Part shown: positions 34,101-42,789 of the stretch, piece by piece
Position numbering within the stretch: the first letter of the stretch is position 1
Layout: every line of letters begins with the position of its first letter
Assembly: GCF_039541855.1 (NCBI RefSeq)
Contig: NZ_BAABHA010000002.1
Span: 682,001-746,000, forward strand
Direction: 5' to 3'
From: Solirubrum koreensis
Lineage (GTDB): Bacteria; Bacteroidota; Bacteroidia; Cytophagales; Hymenobacteraceae
DNA length: 64,000 nucleotides
Program-made: the position numbers and the translations under genes
Notes under the pieces: model-generated
Databases searched by the model: none
What the model was told of the DNA's origin: nothing
Seen by the model: only the letters and a program-made list of their open reading frames with translations

Positions 34101-35447
34101 CTGGATGCCCAAACGGTGCAACGTAGGAGCACGGTTGAGCAGTACGGGGTGACCCTTGAGTACGTTCTCAAGGATATCCCATACCACGGCGTCCTTGCGG
34201 TCCACGATTTTCTTGGCCGACTTCACCGTTTTCACGATGCCGCGCTCGATGAGCTTACGGATGATGAAGGGTTTGAACAGCTCGGCCGCCATGTTCTTGG
34301 GCAGACCGCACTCGTGCAGCTTCAGCTCCGGACCTACCACGATAACCGAACGGCCCGAGTAGTCGACACGCTTACCGAGCAGGTTCTGACGGAAGCGGCC
34401 CTGCTTGCCTTTCAGCATATCGGACAGCGACTTCAGGGCGCGGTTGCCTTCGGCACGCACGGCATTCACCTTACGCGAGTTATCGAAGAGCGAATCCACA
34501 GCTTCCTGCAACATGCGCTTCTCGTTTCGCAGAATCACCTCCGGCGCCTTGATTTCAATCAGGCGCTTGAGGCGGTTGTTGCGGATGATTACGCGGCGGT
34601 ACAGGTCGTTCAAGTCGGAGGTAGCGAAACGGCCACCGTCCAGGGGCACGAGCGGACGCAATTCCGGCGGAATAACCGGCACCATGCGGATTACCATCCA
34701 CTCGGGGCGGTTTTCCACGCGGGTGTTGGCTTCGCGGAACGCTTCTACCACGCGCAGACGCTTCAACGCCTCAGCCTTACGCTGCTGCGAGGTTTCGTGG
34801 GCGGCAGAGTCACGCAGCGAGTAGCTCAACTCGTCCAGGTTCAGGCGCTCGAGCAGCATGTACAATGCGTCGGCACCCATGCGGGCGATGAACTTCTGCG
34901 GGTCTTCGTTGGGCAACATCTGGTTCTCGCGGGGGAGCTTGTCGATGATGTCCAGGTATTCGTCTTCGGTCAAGAAGTCGTACTGCTGTACGCCTTCCGT
35001 TTCCAATACGCCCGGCTGCACTACCACGTAACGTTCGTAGTAGATGATCTGGTCGAGCTTCTTGGTGGGCATACCCAGCAGGTAGCCAATTTTATTCGGC
35101 AGCGACTTGAAGTACCAAATGTGCGCAACGGGTACCACCAGTTCGATGTGACCCATCCGCTCGCGGCGCACTTTCTTCTCGGTCACCTCCACGCCGCAAC
35201 GGTCGCAGATGATGCCCTTGTAACGAATGCGCTTGTATTTGCCGCAGTGGCACTCCCAGTCCTTCACCGGCCCGAAGATCCGCTCACAGAACAGACCGCC
35301 CATTTCGGGCTTGTACGTCCGGTAGTTGATCGTCTCGGGCTTCACCACTTCGCCGTTCGACCGCTCCAGAATAGCTTCCGGCGAGGCGAGCGAGATAGTG
35401 ACTTTCGAGAAGTCCTGCACTAACTTCTTGGTTTTTGCAAACGCCAT
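31104..35447 (-). CDS. rpoC: DNA-directed RNA polymerase subunit beta'
   Basis: A 1447-residue beta' subunit. Seen: N-terminal zinc-binding segment [20 protein letters not shown], catalytic [15 protein letters not shown] (three Mg-binding Asp), bridge-helix/trigger-loop region [20 protein letters not shown], second zinc site ([16 protein letters not shown]), and a C-terminal ~35-residue acidic/basic tail ([20 protein letters not shown]). It is separated from rpoB by an unusually long 334-base spacer. Length is in the normal range for the phylum. Confidence 0.99.
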   Translation of the reverse strand: [1447 protein letters not shown]

Positions 35448-35781
35448 GTTGCTTGTTTGTTAAGCTGTTAGCTTGTTGCTATTCACTGCCTGTCTTTCCG
35501 CTTAGTGCCGATGGCATGACCGCAGAAAGAGAGAACAGCTCGACTCACGTAAAAGTGCTCTGCGGGTCGGATAGGTACGCCGCGCAGTAGGTTTTATCGG
35601 GTCTGAGGATGGAGTCCGGTTGACTGCCTTCGAGTGGCTTGTTGATGACTTTCCAGACGGTTTGTGTTGTCCTGACCTTATCTCGGAACAACATCCGAAA
35701 AGCATGTCGCGAAGCCGTTCGCACTATGCGCGAAATGGTTGCCGGCACCAAAGCACCAGCAACCATTCCTTTGCAGCTTAC
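35448..35781 (-). other. 334-base spacer between rpoB and rpoC
   Basis: No gene I trust lies here. A short open frame at 35545-35766 (73 residues) has no recognisable features and its start falls in a hairpin. The hairpin, arms 35734-35745 and 35756-35767 (12 base pairs with one G-U), stands 14 bases after the rpoB stop and has no T-run. No TAnnTTTG element was found on the minus strand, so rpoC probably is transcribed from upstream. Function of the spacer unknown. Confidence 0.6.
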
Positions 35782-38700
35782 TTAATCCAGCGTGATTTCC
35801 AGGGCCAGACCACGCAGCTCGTGAATGAGCACGTTGAACGACTCAGGGATATTCGGCTTGGGCAACACGTCGCCTTTTACAATGGCTTCGTACGCTTTGG
35901 CACGGCCTACCACGTCGTCCGATTTCACCGTCAGGATTTCCTGCAGGATGTTCGAAGCACCGAAGGCTTCCAAAGCCCACACTTCCATTTCGCCGAAGCG
36001 CTGACCACCGAACTGCGCTTTACCACCCAGCGGCTGCTGCGTAATGAGCGAGTACGGACCGATGGAACGGGCGTGCATTTTGTCGTCGACCAAGTGACCG
36101 AGTTTGAGCATGTAAATCACACCCACGGTTACCGGCTGGTCGAAACGGTCACCCGAAAGGCCGTCGTGCAGGTACGCACGACCCCAATCCGGCAAGCCTG
36201 CTTCGGTCAGTTCCTTGGCTACTTCTTCTTCGGTACCACCGTCGAAAATCGGCGTCGAGTACTTACGGCCCAGTTTGAGACCAGCCCAGCCGAGTACCGT
36301 TTCGTAGATCTGACCGATGTTCATGCGGCTCGGTACACCCAGCGGGTTCAGCACGATGTCCATCGGCGTGCCGTCGGGCAGGAAGGGCATGTCCTCATCG
36401 CGTACGATGCGGGCTACCACCCCTTTGTTACCGTGACGGCCGGCCATCTTGTCACCCACCTTCAGCTTGCGCTTCTTGGCGATGTACACTTTAGCCAGCT
36501 GTACGATGCCCGCGGGTAGTTCGTCGCCTACTTCCAGCGTGAAACGGTCGCGCTTGAAACGAGCCGTTACAATGTTGCGGCGCTTGGTGTAATTCTTCAC
36601 CAATTCCACAACCATGCTGTTCACCTTCTCGTCGGCGGTCCAACCTTCAAGGATCAAGTCCTTGAACATGTTAACCTCCTCTGGTACGGCGTAGTTGCTC
36701 TCGTCCTTGTAAGGGTTTTTGTCGGGGAACAACGCTTCCGTGATGTTCTTCTTCCCGAATTTCACACCCTTGCTCAGGATTTCGTCGCCGAAACGGTGCT
36801 TCAACCCTTGCGAAGTTTTGCCTTCGAGCAGTTGCACCAGCTTCTCTACCATCACGGTTTTCACGCCGCGCAGCTCGGCCGCGTAACGGTCCTTCAGCTC
36901 CTCTACTTCGCGCTTCGACTTCGCCCGGAGGTTTTTGTCCTTCTTAGGACGTGCAAACAGCTTCGTCTCAATTACGACACCCTGCAAGGAGGGCGGCGCC
37001 TTAAGCGAGGCATCTTTCACGTCGCCGGCTTTGTCGCCGAAGATGGCACGCAGCAGCTTCTCTTCCGGAGTCGGGTCGGTCTCGCCCTTCGGCGTGATTT
37101 TACCGATCAGAATGTCGCCTTCGCGTACTTCAGCACCGATGCGGATGATACCGTTCTCGTCGAGGTTGCGCACGGCTTCCTCGCTTACGTTCGGAATTTC
37201 CGAGGTCAGTTCCTCTTCGCCGCGCTTGGTTTCGCGTACTTCCAGCTCGAACTCTTCGATGTGAATCGAAGTGAAGATGTCGTCGCGCACAACCTTCTCC
37301 GAAATCACGATGGCATCCTCGAAGTTGTAACCCTGCCATGGCATAAATGCCACCTGCATGTTACGACCCAAGGCTAGCTCACCGCCTTCGGTGGCGTAGC
37401 CTTCGCACAACGGCTGGCCCTTCTCAACCCGGTCACCGCGCTTCACGATGGGGCTCAGGTTAATGCAGGTATCCTGGTTGGTACGACGGAATTTGATCAG
37501 ATCGTAGGTTACGCGCTCGGCGTCGAAGCTCACGAGGATGTCTTCGGCCGAGAGGTCGTACTTCACGATGATCTTGTTGGCATCCACGTAATCGATGGTG
37601 CCGGGGCCCTCTGCTACTACCAAGGCGCGCGAGTCAATAGCTACACGACCTTCGAGGCCGGTACCTACAATCGGAGCCTGCGGACGCAGCAATGGAACCG
37701 CCTGACGCTGCATGTTCGAGCCCATCAGGGCGCGGTTGGCGTCGTCGTGCTCCAGGAACGGAATCATCGAGGCAGCCACCGACACAATCTGGTTCGGTGC
37801 AATGTCCATATAGGTGTACTCGGCTGGCTCTACTACCGGGAAGTCACCTTCGAAACGACCTTTTACGCGGTCCGACAGGAAGTTACCATTGTCATCGAGA
37901 CGGGCGTTAGCCTGCGCAATGTGGTGGGTATCTTCCTCTTCGGCTGTCAGGTACTTCACGTTCTCGCTCATGTCAACCGTTCCGTTCTGCACGGTGCGGT
38001 AGGGCGTTTCAATGAAGCCCATCGAGTTAACGCGGGCGTGCACGCACAGCGACGAAATCAGACCAATGTTCGGTCCTTCCGGCGTTTCAATGGTGCAAAG
38101 GCGGCCGTAGTGCGTGTAGTGAACGTCACGTACTTCGAAACCAGCACGCTCGCGCGATAGACCTCCTGGCCCCAGTGCCGATACGCGACGCTTGTGCGTC
38201 ACCTCGGCCAGCGGGTTGGTTTGGTCCATGAACTGCGACAACTGGTTGGTGCCGAAGAACGAGTTGATTACCGACGACAGCGTACGGGCATTGATCAGGT
38301 CAACGGGCTTGAAGTCCTCGTTGTCGCGCACATTCATGCGTTCCTTGATGGTACGCGCCATACGAGCCAGACCTACGCCAAACTGGGCGTACAGCTGCTC
38401 GCCCACCGTGCGTACACGGCGATTCGACAAGTGGTCAATGTCATCGACTACTGCCTTCGAGTTGATCAGGCCGATCAGGTACTTCACAATGAGAACAATG
38501 TCCTCGTTGGTCAGTACGCGAGCTTCCCAGTTCTTGTCAAGGCCGAGCTTCTTGTTGATCCGGTAACGGCCAACGTCGCCCAAGTCGTAACGCTTATCCG
38601 AGAAGAACAACTTCTGAATGATGTCACGCGCGGTTTCTTCGTCCGGCGCTTCCGTGTTACGGAGCTGGCGGTAAATCTGCTCCACGGCTTCCTTCTCCGA

Positions 38701-39666
38701 GTTGGAGTTGTCTTTCTGAAGCGTGTTGTAGATGATAGCGAAGTCGGCGATGTTAACGTTTTCGCGGTGCAGGATAATCGACTTAACCCCCGAATCCACG
38801 ATGGTGTCGATGTCGCTGTCCTCCACGGCGGAGTCACGCTCCAGCAGCACTTCGTTACGGTCGATGGATACCACTTCACCGGTGTCCTCGTCCACGAAGT
38901 CTTCCGTCCAAGTGCGTAGTACACGGGCAGCCAGCTTGCGGCCAACTACTTTCTTGAGTGTTTTCTTGTCGGCTTTCACCTCCTCCGACAGTCCGAACAG
39001 GTCGAGAATGTCTTTGTCGGTACCGTAGCCGATGGCGCGAAGCAGCGTCGTAACCGGGAATTTCTTCTTACGGTCAATGTACGCGTACATCACGTTGTTC
39101 ACGTCCGTGGCAAACTCAATCCACGAACCCTTGAACGGGATAATACGGGCCGAATACAGCTTCGTGCCGTTGGTGTGCTTGCTCTGGGCAAAGAACACGC
39201 CCGGCGAACGGTGCAGCTGCGATACGATAACGCGCTCAGCGCCGTTGATGACGAACGAACCCTTCTCCGTCATGTAGGGAATGTTCCCGAGGAACACTTC
39301 CTGCTCGATGGTTTCAAAGTCCTCGTTGTCGGCGTCGTTGCACAGCAGGCGCAGTTTCGCCTTCAGGGGTACCGAGTACGTCAAGCCGCGGTCAATGCAC
39401 TCGTCAACCGAGTACTTGGGCGGATCCACGTGGTAATCCATGAACTGCAGCACGAAGTTTTCGCGGGAGTCCGAAATCGGAAAGTTCTCGGCAAACACCT
39501 TAAACAAACCTTCATCCGTACGATTCTCGGCGGCCGTCTCGAGCTGGAAGAAATCCTGGAACGACTGCAACTGTACGTCCAAGAAATCCGGATACTCAAT
39601 AACCTTCTTAATCTTGGCGAAGTTGATCCGCTCCTCGGCCGAAGCCGTTTTCTTGCGTGTAGCCAA
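35782..39666 (-). CDS. rpoB: DNA-directed RNA polymerase subunit beta
   Basis: A 1294-residue beta subunit. Seen: MATRKKTASAEERINFAKIK, the rifampicin region around FGTNQLSQFMDQTNPLAEVT and THKRRVSALGPGGLSRERAG, GYNFEDAIVISEK, GRHGNKGVVARI, and the C-terminal GGKAQFGGQRFGEMEVWALE. Rifampicin-contact residues (QLSQFMDQ, HKRR, S/L region) look wild type. It follows rplL after 257 bases containing hairpins. Confidence 0.99.
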   Translation of the reverse strand: MATRKKTASAEERINFAKIKKVIEYPDFLDVQLQSFQDFFQLETAAENRTDEGLFKVFAENFPISDSRENFVLQFMDYHVDPPKYSVDECIDRGLTYSVPLKAKLRLLCNDADNEDFETIEQEVFLGNIPYMTEKGSFVINGAERVIVSQLHRSPGVFFAQSKHTNGTKLYSARIIPFKGSWIEFATDVNNVMYAYIDRKKKFPVTTLLRAIGYGTDKDILDLFGLSEEVKADKKTLKKVVGRKLAARVLRTWTEDFVDEDTGEVVSIDRNEVLLERDSAVEDSDIDTIVDSGVKSIILHRENVNIADFAIIYNTLQKDNSNSEKEAVEQIYRQLRNTEAPDEETARDIIQKLFFSDKRYDLGDVGRYRINKKLGLDKNWEARVLTNEDIVLIVKYLIGLINSKAVVDDIDHLSNRRVRTVGEQLYAQFGVGLARMARTIKERMNVRDNEDFKPVDLINARTLSSVINSFFGTNQLSQFMDQTNPLAEVTHKRRVSALGPGGLSRERAGFEVRDVHYTHYGRLCTIETPEGPNIGLISSLCVHARVNSMGFIETPYRTVQNGTVDMSENVKYLTAEEEDTHHIAQANARLDDNGNFLSDRVKGRFEGDFPVVEPAEYTYMDIAPNQIVSVAASMIPFLEHDDANRALMGSNMQRQAVPLLRPQAPIVGTGLEGRVAIDSRALVVAEGPGTIDYVDANKIIVKYDLSAEDILVSFDAERVTYDLIKFRRTNQDTCINLSPIVKRGDRVEKGQPLCEGYATEGGELALGRNMQVAFMPWQGYNFEDAIVISEKVVRDDIFTSIHIEEFELEVRETKRGEEELTSEIPNVSEEAVRNLDENGIIRIGAEVREGDILIGKITPKGETDPTPEEKLLRAIFGDKAGDVKDASLKAPPSLQGVVIETKLFARPKKDKNLRAKSKREVEELKDRYAAELRGVKTVMVEKLVQLLEGKTSQGLKHRFGDEILSKGVKFGKKNITEALFPDKNPYKDESNYAVPEEVNMFKDLILEGWTADEKVNSMVVELVKNYTKRRNIVTARFKRDRFTLEVGDELPAGIVQLAKVYIAKKRKLKVGDKMAGRHGNKGVVARIVRDEDMPFLPDGTPMDIVLNPLGVPSRMNIGQIYETVLGWAGLKLGRKYSTPIFDGGTEEEVAKELTEAGLPDWGRAYLHDGLSGDRFDQPVTVGVIYMLKLGHLVDDKMHARSIGPYSLITQQPLGGKAQFGGQRFGEMEVWALEAFGASNILQEILTVKSDDVVGRAKAYEAIVKGDVLPKPNIPESFNVLIHELRGLALEITLD

Positions 39667-39704
39667 CGTGTAAGGGGGTTAAAATGACAAAGGGTGGTAC
39701 TCTG

Positions 39705-39824
39705 CAAACTTTGCGTAGCTTCTACGCGTAGACGCGCGAAAACGCCCCTAAGGGCGTGGAAACCGCGTTCAGCAAAGTTTGTAGGCTACAAACAGGAAAA
39801 GACCTGACTTAGTTGCCAGGCCTT
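39705..39824 (-). promoter_or_regulatory. Hairpin-rich rplL-rpoB spacer with an attenuator-like stem
   Basis: In transcription order: a stem with arms 39817-39824 and 39799-39806 (8 pairs including one G-U) followed by TTTTCC, resembling a weak terminator; a six-pair hairpin with arms 39742-39747 and 39752-39757; and the latter nested within a 10-base inverted repeat, arms 39705-39714 and 39772-39781. In E. coli the same spacer carries an attenuator and an RNase III site, so a functional parallel is plausible. No promoter element was found. Confidence 0.5.
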
Positions 39825-39923
39825 CTCCATGCTTGTTGGGCGGGGTTGAAACGGAACCGGCTGACTGTTGAGTCACCGGTAACCGTTGCGTCCGTCCGAT
39901 GAAGCAGGTGGGTGGGAGGGTAA

Positions 39924-40304
39924 TTACTTAACCTCTACTTCAGCACCAGCTTCTTCCAGCTGCTTCTTCAGGCCTTCAGCCTCGTCTTTAGCAACACCTT
40001 CTTTCAGGGGCTTCGGAGCGCCGTCAACCAGTTCTTTGGCTTCCTTCAGGCCGAGGCCGGTCAGGTCTTTCACCAGCTTAACTACAGCCAGTTTCTGAGC
40101 ACCAGCCGACTTCAGGATTACGTCGAACGAAGTCTTCTCCTCAGGAGCTTCAGCAGCAGCGCCAGCGCCGCCACCAGCCATCATTACCGGAGCAGCAGCT
40201 GCCGGCTCGATGCCGTACTCGTCCTTCAGGATAGTAGCCAGTTCGTTAACTTCTTTAACGGTCAGGCTAACGAGCTGCTCTGCAAATGCTTTCAAATCTG
40301 CCAT
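39924..40304 (-). CDS. rplL: 50S ribosomal protein L7/L12
   Basis: A 126-residue bL12 stalk protein. N-terminal dimerisation domain MADLKAFAEQLVSLTVKEVN, Ala/Gly hinge with AAPVMMAGGGAGAAAEAPEE, and the factor-binding C-terminal domain KTSFDVILKSAGAQKLAVVK ... LGLKEAKELVDGAPKPLKEG. Standard length. It lies 60 bases after rplJ. Confidence 0.98.
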   Translation of the reverse strand: MADLKAFAEQLVSLTVKEVNELATILKDEYGIEPAAAAPVMMAGGGAGAAAEAPEEKTSFDVILKSAGAQKLAVVKLVKDLTGLGLKEAKELVDGAPKPLKEGVAKDEAEGLKKQLEEAGAEVEVK

Positions 40305-40364
40305 TTTGCAAAAAAATTTGGGGGTGTTGTTGAAAACGATTGAATGAATAAAAGAGAGCAGCGG

Positions 40365-40919
40365 TTAGCCTGCGGCCTCTTCTTTTTCCGAAAGGGTTTT
40401 GAGGATGCCAGCCAGCTTGTTGCCGCCGCTCTGCAGAGCACCGATAACGTTTTTGGCGGGCGACTGGAGCAGACCGATGATTTCACCGATGAGTTCCTGC
40501 TTGCCTTTGATGGTGGCCAGTGTTTCCAGCTGGTTGGCACCAACGAACAGGTCGCTATCGAGGTAAGCGCCTTTCAGCACCGGCTTCGGCACTACGTTCT
40601 TACCGTAGTTCTGCGACTTGTAAAAATCCTTCAACAGCTTGGCAGGAGCCGAGCCCGACTCTTTCGAGAACAGGATGCCCGACTGGCCTTTTAGTGCTGC
40701 ATCCAGCTCAGCGGTGTCGCCCGAGAGGCGGTCCAGCGCTTTGCGGATTAGGGTGTTTTTGTAAACCTTGTATTCCATGCCGCGCGTGTAGCACAGGCGA
40801 CGGAATTCGTTGATCTTCGCCACGGTCATGCCCGAGGCATCCGTGAGGTAGAAGAAGCTGTATTCGCCGAACTTCTCGGCCAGCTCATCTACGAGGGCAT
40901 ATTTTTCTTCCTTCGTCAT
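40365..40919 (-). CDS. rplJ: 50S ribosomal protein L10
   Basis: A 184-residue uL10 forming the base of the L12 stalk. Seen: MTKEEKYALVDELAEKFGEY, DASGMTVAKINEFRRLCYT, and a helical C-terminus for L12 binding. It starts only 14 bases after rplA, so the long L10 leader seen in E. coli has no room here unless it lies inside rplA. Confidence 0.97.
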   Translation of the reverse strand: MTKEEKYALVDELAEKFGEYSFFYLTDASGMTVAKINEFRRLCYTRGMEYKVYKNTLIRKALDRLSGDTAELDAALKGQSGILFSKESGSAPAKLLKDFYKSQNYGKNVVPKPVLKGAYLDSDLFVGANQLETLATIKGKQELIGEIIGLLQSPAKNVIGALQSGGNKLAGILKTLSEKEEAAG

Positions 40920-40933
40920 GATCAGGCGCGTTA

Positions 40934-41632
40934 TTATTTGGCGGAATTAACCGAAGTATCAACCGGTACGCCCGGGCTCATCGTGCTCGAGAGCGTGATG
41001 CTCTTGATGTATGTGCCCTTGGCCGACGAAGGCTTCAGGCGCTGCAGGGTCTGGATCAGTTCCAGTGCGTTTTCAGCGAGTTTGTCCTCGCCGAAAGACA
41101 CCTTGCCAACCGAGGTGTGAATGATACCGGTTTTGTCAACTTTGAAGTCGATTTTACCAGCCTTCACTTCCTGCACAGCCTTGGCTACGTCCGTGGTTAC
41201 AGTGCCCGACTTCGGATTCGGCATCAGACCACGGGGGCCCAACACGCGGCCCAAGCGGCCTACTTTAGCCATTACGGCCGGCATCGTGATGATTACGTCG
41301 ATGTCGGTCCAGCCTTTCTCGATCTTGGCGATGTAGTCGTCCAGACCTACGAAATCGGCACCAGCAGCCGTTGCTTCGGCTTCTTTGTCCGGAGTAACGA
41401 GGGCCAGAACGCGAACCGTTTTACCGGTACCGTGGGGCAGCGTAGCTACGCCACGAACCATCTGGTCGGCTTTACGGGGGTCAACACCTAGGCGTACATC
41501 GATGTCAACAGAAGCGTCAAACTTGGTGAAGGTGATTTCCTTTACCACTTTGGCGGCATCCTGCAACGAACGTACTTCCGTTAGGTCAAACTTGGCAAGG
41601 GCTTCCTTGCGCTTTTTGCTCACTTTTGCCAT
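40934..41632 (-). CDS. rplA: 50S ribosomal protein L1
   Basis: A 232-residue uL1 of the mobile L1 stalk that moves E-site tRNA. Seen: MAKVSKKRKEALAKFDLTEV, TKFDASVDIDVRLGVDPRKA, DQMVRGVATLPHGTGKTVRV, LGRVLGPRGLMPNPKSGTVT. In other bacteria L1 represses the rplK-rplA mRNA. It lies 12 bases after rplK. Confidence 0.98.
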   Translation of the reverse strand: MAKVSKKRKEALAKFDLTEVRSLQDAAKVVKEITFTKFDASVDIDVRLGVDPRKADQMVRGVATLPHGTGKTVRVLALVTPDKEAEATAAGADFVGLDDYIAKIEKGWTDIDVIITMPAVMAKVGRLGRVLGPRGLMPNPKSGTVTTDVAKAVQEVKAGKIDFKVDKTGIIHTSVGKVSFGEDKLAENALELIQTLQRLKPSSAKGTYIKSITLSSTMSPGVPVDTSVNSAK

Positions 41633-41644
41633 GGTCGTAGCCGA

Positions 41645-42088
41645 TTACTTGGTGAGGGGGCTTTCGCCCGTAATGGTGATGCCCATGCTGCGAGCGGTGC
41701 CAGCTACGAGGCTCATGGCCGACTCGATCTTGAAAGCGTTCAAGTCGGGCATTTTCGTTTCGGCAATTTGGCGGACTTGGTCCCAGGTCACCGAGCCAAC
41801 TTTGTTACGGTTGGGCTCTTTCGAGCCGCTTTGCAGTTTCGCTGCTTCCATGAGCAGGATCGGCGCGGGCGGCGTCTTGATGACAAAGTCAAACGACTTG
41901 TCAGTGTACATGGTGATGAGAACAGGTAACACTTGGCCGGCTTTATCCTGGGTGCGAGCGTTGAACTGCTTGCAGAATTCCATGATGTTCAAGCCTTTTG
42001 ATCCAAGCGCAGGTCCAATCGGCGGGGCAGGGTTAGCCGCGCCTCCCTTTACCTGAAGTTTCAGGTAACCTCTGATTTCCTTGGCCAT
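41645..42088 (-). CDS. rplK: 50S ribosomal protein L11
   Basis: A 147-residue uL11 of the GTPase-associated centre. Seen: the proline-rich GAANPAPPIGPALGSKGLNI, MEFCKQFNARTQDKAGQVLP, TPPAPILLMEAAKLQSGS, and the rRNA-binding C-terminal domain ending SMGITITGESPLTK. Start MAKEIRGYLKLQVKG at 42088. A stable hairpin lies just upstream. Confidence 0.98.
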   Translation of the reverse strand: MAKEIRGYLKLQVKGGAANPAPPIGPALGSKGLNIMEFCKQFNARTQDKAGQVLPVLITMYTDKSFDFVIKTPPAPILLMEAAKLQSGSKEPNRNKVGSVTWDQVRQIAETKMPDLNAFKIESAMSLVAGTARSMGITITGESPLTK

Positions 42089-42105
42089 TTGGGTTGGTTA
42101 AAGGT

Positions 42106-42130
42106 CGGCACTAGGTGGCGCCTAATGCCG
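42106..42130 (-). promoter_or_regulatory. Leader hairpin upstream of rplK
   Basis: Arms 42106-42115 and 42121-42130 form a 10-pair stem with one G-U or mismatch and a five-base loop, 17 bases upstream of the rplK ATG in the 117-base nusG-rplK gap. L1 binding sites lie in this position in other bacteria; I cannot show L1 recognition from sequence. Confidence 0.5.
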
Positions 42131-42205
42131 GTTTGAAAATGCTCCTATGGAAGCAACCGCAGATCTGGAGCAGATGACCAGCGGCCGTACTTGTAACAGT
42201 GTGTT

Positions 42206-42766
42206 CTAGACTTCCTTCTCGACCTGCGTGTAGCTCAGTTCTACTGGCTGGGCACGGCCGAAAATCTTAACAATCACGTTCAGCTTCTTACGCTCCTCGA
42301 ATACTTCGTTTACAGTACCTGAGAAACCGTTGAACGGACCGTCAATAACCTTCACCGTTTCGTTCACCACGAAAGGCACCTCCAGCGTGGCAGTCTGCTC
42401 TTCCGTTTCATCCACGATACCGAGGATGCGGTTCACTTCGCTCATGCGCAGCGGCACGGGCTTGGTGTTGGCGGTTTTGCCTTCCTTGTCGCTGAGGAAA
42501 CCCAATACACCAGGCGTGCTGGTGATAATGTGGTCTACTTCACCATGCGTCAGGTCGGCGTGAATCAGAATGTATCCAGGAAAGAAGCTACGCTCGCGCA
42601 CCCGTTTCTTACCATTGCGCATCTCGTATACCTTCTCGGCCGGAATCAATACCTGCGGCACCAACTCATCGAGGCCATGGCGGTGAATCTCGGTTTCGAG
42701 GTACTGCTTGGCTTTCTTCTCTTGTCCGCTCACCGAGCGTACCACGTACCACTTCAATTCTCCCAT
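42206..42766 (-). CDS. nusG: Transcription termination/antitermination factor NusG
   Basis: A 186-residue NusG: NGN domain MGELKWYVVRSVSGQEKKAK, FPGYILIHADL, PGVLGFLSD, and C-terminal KOW motif VKVIDGPFNGFSGTVNEVFE. It binds the RNA polymerase clamp and ribosomal protein S10. Neighbours: secE (23-base gap upstream) and rplK downstream. Confidence 0.98.
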   Translation of the reverse strand: MGELKWYVVRSVSGQEKKAKQYLETEIHRHGLDELVPQVLIPAEKVYEMRNGKKRVRERSFFPGYILIHADLTHGEVDHIITSTPGVLGFLSDKEGKTANTKPVPLRMSEVNRILGIVDETEEQTATLEVPFVVNETVKVIDGPFNGFSGTVNEVFEERKKLNVIVKIFGRAQPVELSYTQVEKEV

Positions 42767-42789
42767 CGTATTAAACTTACTGGCTGGGA

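Noticed and set aside
33828..35423. Plus-strand frame opposite the 5' part of rpoC (531 codons)
   Set aside because: Same artefact as above; no start context or protein features.
35545..35766. 73-codon minus frame in the rpoB-rpoC spacer
   Set aside because: No recognisable features, its start lies in a hairpin, and no promoter or conserved order supports it. Kept only as part of the spacer entry.
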